This document shows positions 1 to 5,991 of a stretch of 5,991 nt of DNA, one piece after another (positions within the stretch are counted from its first letter, which is position 1; every line of letters starts with the position of its first letter). A program made the translations under genes and the position numbers. This DNA comes from Thermofilum sp. Lineage in GTDB: Archaea > Thermoproteota > Thermoprotei > Thermofilales > Thermofilaceae. Where the stretch lies: contig JAJHRM010000164.1 in assembly GCA_020832965.1 (NCBI GenBank), positions 1-5,991 of the forward strand, given 5' to 3'. The notes under the pieces were generated by a model, which did not search any database, was not told the DNA's origin, and saw only the letters and a list, made by a program, of their open reading frames with translations.

Positions 1-2
1 AG

Positions 3-491
3 GCTAGGGAGCATTTGAAGAGGAGGCGGTTGCAGCTTCTTGCATTTGAGGGGAAGGATTTGAAGGATGAGGAGATTGAGGAATTCTGTCAGAAGGTTGA
101 TTATGTGCTTGCCTCTGCTGTGGTGCTCGGCCTGTTTGGCCCGTTCAAGCCGGGTGAGCTTGGGTATGTGCTGGAGGAGTCGGACAGGAGGCTGAGTGTG
201 AGGGAGATGGTGGATTATAGCGCATATGCTGGTAGTCTGGCCCTCTATGAGATTGGTCCGGAGGGGCACGCGTGTCATATGCTCACTTCTCATGCTTACA
301 GGCCTGTCGAGTACGGGAATGTTGGGGATGTGACTCTGATGACGGTGTTTCATGAGCACTGCAGGGCGCTGGGTAGGGATTACTGGGGTACTATGAGCCC
401 TGGAATATACAGGCTGGCGGTGGAGTTTGCTCATGATGCGGAGAGGGGGGAGCTGGTTTTCCTTGACCGGTATCCGGAGCCGGTACCCTGA
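3..491 (+). CDS. Unrecognised protein, 5'-truncated by the window edge (162 residues visible)
   Basis: The frame is open from the first bases of the window and ends at TGA 489-491. A TTG at 15 could serve as a start, but the frame continues upstream of it (Ala-Arg-Glu-His) and no ribosome binding site can be seen, so the true start is probably outside the window. I do not recognise the family. The visible part begins with a basic helix (KRRRLQ), then an acidic stretch (KDLKDEEIEEF), a short hydrophobic run (VLASAVVLGLFGPF, about residues 35-48, too short and isolated for a confident membrane helix), and a His/Cys-containing second half with GHACHMLTSH (88-97) and FHEHC (116-120). These could bind a metal, but the spacing matches no motif I know. 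The chain ends in a Pro-rich tail (YPEPVP). It lies 45 bases before the restriction-modification gene on the same strand with no obvious promoter between, so co-transcription is likely. A role linked to that enzyme is possible but only inferred from position. Confidence 0.7.
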   Translation, partial: AREHLKRRRLQLLAFEGKDLKDEEIEEFCQKVDYVLASAVVLGLFGPFKPGELGYVLEESDRRLSVREMVDYSAYAGSLALYEIGPEGHACHMLTSHAYRPVEYGNVGDVTLMTVFHEHCRALGRDYWGTMSPGIYRLAVEFAHDAERGELVFLDRYPEPVP

Positions 492-518
492 CAGAGGGGA
501 TGGGGAGGGTCTAAGAGT

Positions 519-526
519 GAGGAGGG
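519..526 (+). promoter_or_regulatory. Ribosome binding site of the restriction-modification gene
   Basis: GAGGAGGG ends 10 bases before the ATG at 537 and matches the anti-Shine-Dalgarno end of archaeal 16S rRNA. It settles the start of the large gene. The 45 bases between the upstream stop and this ATG are G-rich and hold no A/T-rich TATA-like box, so translation here appears to rely on a message started further upstream. Confidence 0.65.
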
Positions 527-536
527 TAGAAGCCAC

Positions 537-3500
537 ATGAGCTTAGAGAAGGAGCTTCCATTTACTTCTGAACTTTGGAAAAAGCTTGGTGAGTATCTTG
601 ATAAGCACGCTATAGGTGGTCACAGGCTTATTATTAAACCTCTTGGCAGTGTCTCATATTATAATAAAACACCCGACATAGTGATTACTGATGAGGTTGG
701 AATTCCGCTTCTCATAGTAGAGACTAAGAAGAAGGTTGAAGGGGGGCAAGAGGATCTCTACGATCCTTTTGGATCTGCTCCTATAGCTCAAGTGCTGTGT
801 TATGCTGTCTTGGCTCTTCAATACTATAACTTGGAGAGGACGCCTCTCTTTGCCACAGCGACTAGAGATGTTCTAGTGCTCTTTAAGAGCATTGAGAGAG
901 GTGAGCTTGAAAAATTGGTGGATATTGATTATTGTTATAAAAAGCATAGGTCCCCAGAGGATTGGGTCAGGGCTTTCAAGTGTGGGGCTTATGTTGAATT
1001 GCTCAAAAATTACGTTATTGATAGGTTTGAAAAACCGCTTTCCGATGACACGGTTAAGAGGCTTTTTGATTGTGTAGGGAGATGGATTCGGGGCGAGACG
1101 TTAGCTCCTGCTCAACTCTACAGGGTACTGGTAGAGGAGTTCAGATTCCACATTGAGGAACTTCACGATCAGTACGTTGAAGAAGCTGTAAAAACGAGAA
1201 TTCTTGAAGATTCTGAATACTTTAGAGAGCTCCACGAGCTGGCGCGAGAGCAGGGCTATAGGAGGGGTCTCTTAAGCCCGGGACTCTTCTCGTTGCGGCC
1301 TCGTGAAGAACTGGGTGTCGGGAAGAAAGTCTGTAACCTCTTAGCGGAGGTGATAGCAAGAAGACTATCAGGTAGCACGAGCGATCAAGACCTTTTTAAT
1401 GCGTTGAGAGATGTAACTGAAAAGGAGGTCAGAGAGCTTCTTGTAGAATACTGTGAAAAAGCGAAGGAGAGAGCTCCTCGAATATGTAACGAGAAGGTTC
1501 GAGGAATAATCTCGTTTAGAAACTTGTCGAGAATGATGACATACGTTCTCGCAGCAAAATTACTAGCCTATAAAATCCTGGAGCTACATTACCACGACAT
1601 ACCAAGTCTCAAACCCTTGGGTAATGTTGTTGAGATTGATGGTAAGAAAGTGGAGATTAAAGACTCTAATGATATAGTCAAAGCCTTGAATGAGTTTTTC
1701 ACGATAGTCTCTGATAAGATAGAGAAGAGGATACATGTTCGGGACTTCAAACCCCTTTTCGAGACGCGCCTCTATGATAAAATAGTGTTTAAGGGTTTGG
1801 GGGCTCTTCGAAGGATCAACGCACTAATAGAGACGGCTGACGCTGTAAAAGAGGCGCTTAAAGGATTCTCAGGCATAATAGGGTTCGTCTATGAGAGCTT
1901 CATACCTCCTACTGAGAGACACCAGCTTGGAGAGTTCTATACTCCACCAGCTGTTGTTAGGTTGATCACAAAATGGTGCATAAGATCAGGGAGGGACAAA
2001 ATCTTGGATGGCGGATGTGGATCGGGGACTTTCCTGATGGAGGCCTATAAAAGGCTCCTCTACAAGATGTTCAACAAGGTTTATGGCGATAGCTACCCCT
2101 CATGCAGGAACGGTCTAAACGAGCACCAAGAGATCTTGAGGAAGCTCTATGGAGTTGATATCAATGCATTTGCATCTCAGTTGACAGCTCTTCACCTGAT
2201 GCTCATGGAGCCAAGGTGTCCGTTTTCAGAACTTAACGTGATGTGTAGAGACTACTTCTCCTTTAAAGTCGGAGAAGAGGAAAAGTTCGACGCTGTAGTG
2301 GGCAACCCACCATACACTAGGTGGGTCGAGATACCCGATGAAACTCAAGAACTTATAGAGGAGAAGGTCGGAGACCTCGCCAAAAATTATGACCTGATCG
2401 CCAACTTAAAGAGAGGACGGGAACCTGGCATCTACGTTTACTGGATTCTCCACGCTACCAAGAACCTCCTCAAAGACGGCGGAAGACTGGGGATGATAAT
2501 TTCAAACATGTGGCTTCAAACAGACTACGGTATTAGCTTCGGCAGGTTTCTGCTGGATCACTACAGGATAAAGGCCCTAATAGACGTATCTTACAGGCTT
2601 TTCGAAGCCCTGATATCAACCGTCATAGTCTTAGCTGAAAAAGAACCCGACAAAAGCGCTCGCGATAATAATGAAGTCCTCCTCGTCAGGATACCGCCCA
2701 TAGACAGCAAGCTAAGCAATAGGGAAGTGGAGACAAAGCTCGACGCGATATTAAAGCTCATCGAGGACTCGATTACGCCCAACTATGGCTTCAATGAAAA
2801 GGTTCTAGAAAAGTGCAGAGAAGAACATGGAATTTGGTATGGGCTTGTGAAGCAATCCGAAATCCCGAGAGATAAGAAGTGGATTAGCCTCTTTTTCAAG
2901 GGGGTTGAAGATGTAGTAAAGGGCTTGGAAACAAACCCCCTAATGATAAGGGTAGGCGAATGGTTCAAGCCAACAAGAGGCAATAGTATATGGTCCATAT
3001 GGGCTCTTGACAATAGAAGTAGGCCTGATCTAGGGGCTAAGGAGTTCTTCTACTTTAGTGAGGAGAAGATCGCTGACTGGGATGGGAGGACAAAAGAGTT
3101 TGGGGAGATGGTAAGGTCGTACTTGGTTCCAGCGATAACAGCCTCTAGATACGTGAAGACCTTTACCTTCACAAATGAGGATTGGGAAGAGATAAGGAAG
3201 AGGGGAGAGGGGCATGCTAATGCTTACATTTTAGTGTTGCATGAAGTTAGGGAGAGGCTTCCACCACAGTTGCAGAGCTACATCAGGTGGGGCGAGACTG
3301 AATGTAGGACGAAAATCAGGAGGACTAGGGGAGGCGGTAGGAAATGTAGTGAGGCAGAGGCATGCGAGGCTAGACAGAGAGTGGGAAAGCCATATTTCTA
3401 TGGATGGTACGACTTAGGAGGTTACATACCGACTCCCATAATGACTGTATATCAACCACGATATCACCCGCAATTCTTCCTGTGTAAAATGCCTATAGTA

Positions 3501-4178
3501 ACGTATCATGCTATAATTGCCTTCATACCAAGAGTTAAGGTCAAGATGGGCGATGAAGTCTATGACCCTTCATACTTTAATGAGGCTTATAACAACATCA
3601 TAGATGACGTGAAGGAAGATGTTGAGCTAAATGAGGTAGAGCTCAAAGCGATACTGGCCTATCTCAACTCTACGTTCAATTGGTTATGGCTTGAGCAGAA
3701 CGCTAGGTACATCGCCAAGGGGCCCTTAGGGCTGGAGGCAAACGTAGTAGAAAGAATGCCAGTACCGGACGTGAAGCACCTCAACAGGAACTACGTGAAC
3801 GATCTAGCAAAACTCTTCGACGAGTTAGACTCCATGGCTCGACAGTTCATCACAAAAAGCTCGAACTCATCAAGCTCTGGAGAAGAAGAGGAAGAAGGGG
3901 GTGTCAAACTTGAGATGTTCAAAGCCCTTAGGCCAGTATTTAGAGCTATAGACAGCAAGGTGTCTGAAGTGTTAGGACTCACAGTTGATGTGGATGAGCT
4001 ATGGGACTACGCTTGGGAAATGATGGAGAGAAGGATCAAGGGTGCTGGTAGAGAAGTCAGGCCCGGAGCTGAAGTGGAGGTAGAAGTGGTTCCAAAACGC
4101 AGGAAAGGGAAGAGGAAGAGGAAAAAGGTCTCACAAGATAACATACTGCCTCTCACTAAATGGTTTGACGAGGTATGA
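537..4178 (+). CDS. Type IIG-like single-chain restriction-modification enzyme (nuclease plus N6-adenine methyltransferase)
   Basis: The 1213-residue protein should both cut DNA and methylate adenine at N6 within one recognition site, using S-adenosylmethionine. Residues 1-130 form a PD-(D/E)XK nuclease: PD at 46-47, ETK at 62-64 and a RecB-type Q-x3-Y at 85-89. Residues 160-445 are mostly charged helix, a connector as in type IIG enzymes. The methyltransferase follows: LGEFYTP (motif X) 464-470, ILDGGCGSGTFL (SAM-binding motif I) 489-500, YGVDIN (motif II) 538-543, NPPY (catalytic motif IV) 590-593, and the core strand GGRLGMIISNMWL 648-660. About 800-1080 is the probable target-recognition region, ending in the usual LNSTFNWLW...ERMPVPDV pattern. 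A Ser/Glu linker (1108-1122), a helical segment (1123-1168) and a basic tail (KRRKGKRKRKK, 1187-1197) close the chain. All catalytic motifs are intact, so it is probably active. No separate specificity or nuclease subunit is present. BREX PglX is a related methyltransferase but lacks this nuclease. The recognition sequence cannot be read from the sequence. Confidence 0.9.
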   Translation: MSLEKELPFTSELWKKLGEYLDKHAIGGHRLIIKPLGSVSYYNKTPDIVITDEVGIPLLIVETKKKVEGGQEDLYDPFGSAPIAQVLCYAVLALQYYNLERTPLFATATRDVLVLFKSIERGELEKLVDIDYCYKKHRSPEDWVRAFKCGAYVELLKNYVIDRFEKPLSDDTVKRLFDCVGRWIRGETLAPAQLYRVLVEEFRFHIEELHDQYVEEAVKTRILEDSEYFRELHELAREQGYRRGLLSPGLFSLRPREELGVGKKVCNLLAEVIARRLSGSTSDQDLFNALRDVTEKEVRELLVEYCEKAKERAPRICNEKVRGIISFRNLSRMMTYVLAAKLLAYKILELHYHDIPSLKPLGNVVEIDGKKVEIKDSNDIVKALNEFFTIVSDKIEKRIHVRDFKPLFETRLYDKIVFKGLGALRRINALIETADAVKEALKGFSGIIGFVYESFIPPTERHQLGEFYTPPAVVRLITKWCIRSGRDKILDGGCGSGTFLMEAYKRLLYKMFNKVYGDSYPSCRNGLNEHQEILRKLYGVDINAFASQLTALHLMLMEPRCPFSELNVMCRDYFSFKVGEEEKFDAVVGNPPYTRWVEIPDETQELIEEKVGDLAKNYDLIANLKRGREPGIYVYWILHATKNLLKDGGRLGMIISNMWLQTDYGISFGRFLLDHYRIKALIDVSYRLFEALISTVIVLAEKEPDKSARDNNEVLLVRIPPIDSKLSNREVETKLDAILKLIEDSITPNYGFNEKVLEKCREEHGIWYGLVKQSEIPRDKKWISLFFKGVEDVVKGLETNPLMIRVGEWFKPTRGNSIWSIWALDNRSRPDLGAKEFFYFSEEKIADWDGRTKEFGEMVRSYLVPAITASRYVKTFTFTNEDWEEIRKRGEGHANAYILVLHEVRERLPPQLQSYIRWGETECRTKIRRTRGGGRKCSEAEACEARQRVGKPYFYGWYDLGGYIPTPIMTVYQPRYHPQFFLCKMPIVTYHAIIAFIPRVKVKMGDEVYDPSYFNEAYNNIIDDVKEDVELNEVELKAILAYLNSTFNWLWLEQNARYIAKGPLGLEANVVERMPVPDVKHLNRNYVNDLAKLFDELDSMARQFITKSSNSSSSGEEEEEGGVKLEMFKALRPVFRAIDSKVSEVLGLTVDVDELWDYAWEMMERRIKGAGREVRPGAEVEVEVVPKRRKGKRKRKKVSQDNILPLTKWFDEV

Positions 4179-4306
4179 AGAAAAATTATATGGTTGACAC
4201 TCTCCACAGCTAAAGCTGGAAGCCTCTTGCTTCTAAGGTGTTCATCGGTGGCTGTTTAGAGCCCTTCTAGTCGATTTTCATGTAAATTAGTCCTGACAGT
4301 ACCCGA

Positions 4307-4346
4307 AGAATTGAAAAGAAGTCTCCAATTCTGGTCTGCTTTTTTT
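4307..4346 (+). terminator. Candidate terminator after the R-M gene
   Basis: AGAATTG (4307-4313) and CAATTCT (4326-4332) form a perfect 7-bp inverted repeat around a 12-base loop, followed by seven T at 4340-4346. The stem is A/T-rich and weak, but archaeal polymerase stops mainly at oligo-T, so the T tract alone could act. It lies about 160 bases beyond the stop codon of the R-M gene. Confidence 0.4.
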
Positions 4347-4358
4347 GCAGTGTTTTTG

Positions 4359-4364
4359 AAAAAA
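4359..4364 (-). terminator. Oligo-T tract after the broken minus-strand gene
   Basis: Six A on the plus strand give a T6 run on the minus strand, 19 bases beyond the TAG at 4383-4385. It is placed where an archaeal oligo-T terminator for the minus-strand unit would be expected. Evidence is only the tract and its position. Confidence 0.3.
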
Positions 4365-4382
4365 TATCGAAGAAGGAACTTC

Positions 4383-5033
4383 CTAGTGTTTTGCGAGAGT
4401 TTCCAGCAGTTTTAGCAGGACTTTCAGTGCACTTTCATCGTATTCTGCTTCTGCCAGGATTTCAGTAAGCGTGTGCTGTGTGACTGTTTTCTCATTGTAT
4501 TCTGGGTCGATTTCAAACATGTCTTCTGGGTCGAGTCTTCCTTTTGTTTTGAGGGTTTCCTGGATTTTTTCTGGACTGGCTTCTTTTAGGAAGAGGGGAA
4601 TAATCCCCCTGATTGTGAAATACTGTTCTTGAAGGGGTAGTAGTATACTTCTCTTAGGGTTTCAAGGATCATTTCGAGTGTTACCTCATCGTACAGTCTG
4701 ACTGGATTTGCGGGCGGGATTACACCTTTTCTTGCGAGTATGACGATGAAGTTGCTGAGGTTGTAAGCGTATATTTCCTCTAATTCTGTTTTCTTGTTTT
4801 TGACAAGGTGTATTAGCTCGTGTGCGAAGAGCCAGTCTGCTGGGGGGGGATTGTCCTGAACCAGACTGCGTTCGTGTTCTTGTAAGCTTGCCCGTATACG
4901 GTTTCTCTTGGCTCGGCTGGTGGTTTTTCAAAAACTTCAATCTCTTCTGGTTTTGGAAGGTGGTCTTCTAAAGCCAGGATCTGGTAGATTCTGGCGTACA
5001 CGTCTTCAAACTAGGCGCATTTGTCAGTTTCAT
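4383..5033 (-). pseudogene. Frameshifted gene for an HExxH metallopeptidase-like protein, about 217 residues when rebuilt
   Basis: The gene starts at ATG 5033-5031, after a GGAGGAG ribosome binding site, and ends at TAG 4385-4383. The frame changes three times, and each change is repaired by adding one base: between the start and an in-frame TAG at 5013-5011, in a run of eight C (4849-4842), and between about 4664 and 4588, best near 4647. The rebuilt chain reads MKLTNAP, then FEDVYARIYQILALEDHLPK, a Pro/Glu stretch, NTNAVWFR, PPPADWLFAHELIHL, ELEEIYAYNLSNFIV, LLPLQEQYFTIRGIIPLFL, and a helical end LKVLLKLLETLAKH. HELIH (about residues 72-76, bases 4822-4808) is a zinc-protease motif. A glutamate in ELEE, 8-11 residues later, could be the third ligand, a layout reminiscent of the ImmA/IrrE family, but the family is not certain. 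It lies downstream of the primase on the same strand. It may be a true pseudogene or an intact gene with sequencing errors; coding character is preserved throughout, which makes decay recent if real. Confidence 0.7.
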
Positions 5034-5040
5034 GTCCCCT

Positions 5041-5047
5041 CTCCTCC
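5041..5047 (-). promoter_or_regulatory. Ribosome binding site of the broken HExxH gene
   Basis: Read on the minus strand this is GGAGGAG, seven bases before ATG 5033-5031. It is the reason for placing the start there rather than at the GTG at 5001, which has no such site. It supports the reading that the first few codons (MKLTNAP) belong to the gene and that a base was lost shortly after them. Confidence 0.6.
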
Positions 5048-5065
5048 TTTTTTCGAGTAGTTTGG

Positions 5066-5096
5066 GATGTTTTTAACATCTTTTATTTTTCAAAAG
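5066..5096 (-). promoter_or_regulatory. Possible promoter with overlapping dyad, before the HExxH gene
   Basis: On the minus strand, GAAAAATAAAAG (5091-5080) resembles an archaeal BRE/TATA box. Transcription starting about 25 bases on would begin near 5058 and give a leader of about 25 bases containing the ribosome binding site. Directly after the box, GATGTT-AAA-AACATC (5080-5066) is a perfect 6-bp dyad, placed where a bound repressor would block initiation. The region is A/T-rich, so both signals may be chance, and the gene could instead be read through from the primase. Confidence 0.35.
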
Positions 5097-5106
5097 AGAG
5101 TTTTAA

Positions 5107-5991
5107 CTAGAGGTTGCTTTTTTCTTCACTCTGGAGGGTGGAGGAAGATCTTTTAGCAAGCCATTTCCGGTTGTAGTCTATGTAGTACTGTGTTCTCTTT
5201 GGATCGTAGTCTTTTGCAAGTTTGAATACTGCATGTATCTGCTCGTCACTCCAGCCTTCTTGGATCATCATTAGAATCAGGTGGACTCTGGCTATGTGTT
5301 CTACGGCTCCCTCATTCACACCGTGCTGGGCTATCCATTTGCTCTTCAGGTGTATTTCCCTGATCTTCTCATCTGCACTGAGTTTTCCGTGCCTTCTCAG
5401 GGCCTCGACATAGTATGCGATCCTCGCCTTTCGGCCTTTCGCCATTCTCTCGCTCAGCATTGTTCTTATTGATTCTGGGAGTTCCTGTGTGGTTCTTGTT
5501 TTCTCCTCCTGTTCTTCGTGTATGAAGTAGTCTGCGATTTCCAGCGTTTCGGCGAAGTCGCTGTCGAGCTCTGCCTCCGGGACATCCCAGTTTCCCCTCT
5601 TTACAAACCTTATCACGTCGTTGAAGCTCATGCGCATGAACCTGAACGCGCTGATTGGAGTGCACGGGAGTTCTGTTTTTCCGTGTATGCTGAATGGGAC
5701 TCTTGAGAGTCTTGCTATTTCAAAAACCTGTGTATCGCAGGTTTTGAGTCTGAGTCTTTCCACGACTCTTGTCCCGAAGGCTTTCAGCGTGTCGGGCCTG
5801 ATGTCCACCCTCCTGAAGACCACGTGCACGTGGAAGCCCTTTGCCCCGCTGAACGTTATCAGGGGCGGAACACTGAGCTCGCGGACGAGTTTTTTCGCCT
5901 CTTTCATTGCCATCCTTGGATCCTCCGGACAGTCAAAGTCGAAGAACATTCTGTTTATCACAACCTTGCCCCTGTCCCACTGTTTTCCGTC
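5107..5991 (-). CDS. Primase-polymerase of the archaeo-eukaryotic primase superfamily, mobile-element type, 5'-truncated
   Basis: The frame is open to the right window edge (294 residues visible, beginning DGKQWDRGK), so the GTG at 5961 is probably internal. The protein should make primers, and perhaps extend DNA, for replication. Counting from the edge: motif I FFDFD at 16-20 (metal-binding D18, D20); motif II SGAKGFHVHV at 48-57 (S48, H54, nucleotide binding); D86 is the likely third metal ligand, eight residues before RLSRVPFSIHGKT (94-106), which matches the RLIRLPGSLHGKTG signature of archaeal PriS. Motifs I and II are only about 28 residues apart, and the core is compact. Residues 170-281 are helical and end with GWSDEQIHAVFKLAKDYDP (246-264), then TQYYIDYNRKW. 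This resembles PriX and the PriL C-terminal domain, but the segment has no cysteine, so no iron-sulfur cluster. A PriS-like core fused to such a domain is known from archaeal plasmids (the pTN2 polymerase group). Housekeeping PriS is less likely, given the compact core and the fusion. Confidence 0.85.
   Translation of the reverse strand, partial: DGKQWDRGKVVINRMFFDFDCPEDPRMAMKEAKKLVRELSVPPLITFSGAKGFHVHVVFRRVDIRPDTLKAFGTRVVERLRLKTCDTQVFEIARLSRVPFSIHGKTELPCTPISAFRFMRMSFNDVIRFVKRGNWDVPEAELDSDFAETLEIADYFIHEEQEEKTRTTQELPESIRTMLSERMAKGRKARIAYYVEALRRHGKLSADEKIREIHLKSKWIAQHGVNEGAVEHIARVHLILMMIQEGWSDEQIHAVFKLAKDYDPKRTQYYIDYNRKWLAKRSSSTLQSEEKSNL

Larger units (their letters stand above)
4179..4382. other. 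Convergent intergenic region, possible relic of an IS200/IS605-type element end
   Basis: This gap separates the plus-strand R-M gene from the minus-strand broken gene, and no gene is evident in it. Bases 4196-4237 read on the plus strand as a stop followed by HSPQLKLEASCF and another stop. This recalls the short 'K-x-E-A-x-x-F' tails at the C-termini of many archaeal TnpB proteins. The same stretch contains a small stem GAAGC-CTCTT-GCTTC at 4219-4233. It may be the last bases of a lost insertion sequence, but the match is short and from memory. The remainder (about 4240-4382) is A/T-rich and holds the terminator signals listed separately. Confidence 0.3.

Noticed and set aside
537..4178. BREX PglX or the M subunit of a type I system
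   Set aside because: The N-terminus has a full PD-(D/E)XK signature with a RecB-type Q-x3-Y, and there is no neighbouring HsdR/HsdS or BREX gene in view. A single-chain type IIG-like enzyme fits better.
4686..4940. A minus-strand frame of 84 residues rich in Gln, Arg and Thr
   Set aside because: It overlaps the rebuilt HExxH gene in a different frame and has no ribosome binding site and no protein-like pattern; it is a shadow.
4813..5001. A short minus-strand gene beginning at GTG 5001 and ending after the C run
   Set aside because: It has no ribosome binding site and ends just after a homopolymer. The coding sense clearly continues in another frame with HELIH, and a good ATG with a strong site lies 32 bases upstream, so it is a fragment of the broken gene.
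4383..5033. Programmed ribosomal frameshifting as the cause of the frame changes
   Set aside because: Three separate shifts would be needed, two of them without a slippery heptamer; loss of bases or sequence error is simpler.
5066..5090. Plus-strand hairpin with following T-rich tract as a terminator
   Set aside because: The stem is only 6 bp and A/T-rich, and no plus-strand gene ends nearby, so a terminator role has no transcript to serve. The minus-strand promoter reading is preferred.
5107..5991. Housekeeping primase small subunit PriS
   Set aside because: The motif III signature is PriS-like, but the core is compact with a short gap between motifs I and II, and a PriX/PriL-CTD-like domain is fused at the end; this points to a mobile-element primase.
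1..5991. CRISPR arrays, tRNA, rRNA or long direct repeats
   Set aside because: I saw no regularly spaced repeats, no tRNA-like cloverleaf and no rRNA-like stretch in the gaps between genes.

Overview
The window looks like accessory DNA from an archaeon, probably a thermophilic member of the Thermoproteota or a relative. The basis is composition and content: arginine is mostly AGG/AGA, coding strands are purine-rich, strong GGAGG-type ribosome binding sites lie 7-10 bases before ATG, oligo-T tracts rather than GC-rich hairpins lie after genes, and one gene is an archaeo-eukaryotic-type primase. Species cannot be named from this sequence.

Layout. On the plus strand, the 3' part of an unrecognised gene (3-491) is followed after 45 bases by a large intact gene (537-4178). 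This encodes a 1213-residue single-chain restriction-modification enzyme of the type IIG kind. It carries an N-terminal PD-(D/E)XK nuclease, a long helical connector, an N6-adenine methyltransferase with a clear NPPY motif, a target-recognition region and a basic tail. A 204-base convergent gap (4179-4382) holds a candidate terminator and a short stretch that may be the relic of an IS200/IS605-type element end.

On the minus strand, reading from the right edge, comes an intact but 5'-truncated primase-polymerase (5107-5991). It joins an AEP catalytic core to a cysteine-free helical C-terminal domain resembling PriX or the PriL C-terminal domain, an arrangement seen in plasmids and viruses rather than in the housekeeping primase. 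After a 73-base gap with a possible promoter and dyad comes a broken gene (4383-5033). Its protein can be rebuilt across three single-base frame changes into about 217 residues with an HELIH zinc-protease motif. This reconstruction was made by reading the minus strand in all frames; no single open frame shows it.

How they fit. A self-contained R-M enzyme, a mobile-element-type primase and a decayed HExxH protein side by side suggest an integrated plasmid or virus, or a defence/mobile-element junction. The two strands converge at about 4180-4380, so the R-M unit and the primase unit are transcribed separately. The R-M gene and the unknown gene before it probably share a transcript. No tRNA, rRNA, CRISPR array or intact transposase gene was found.
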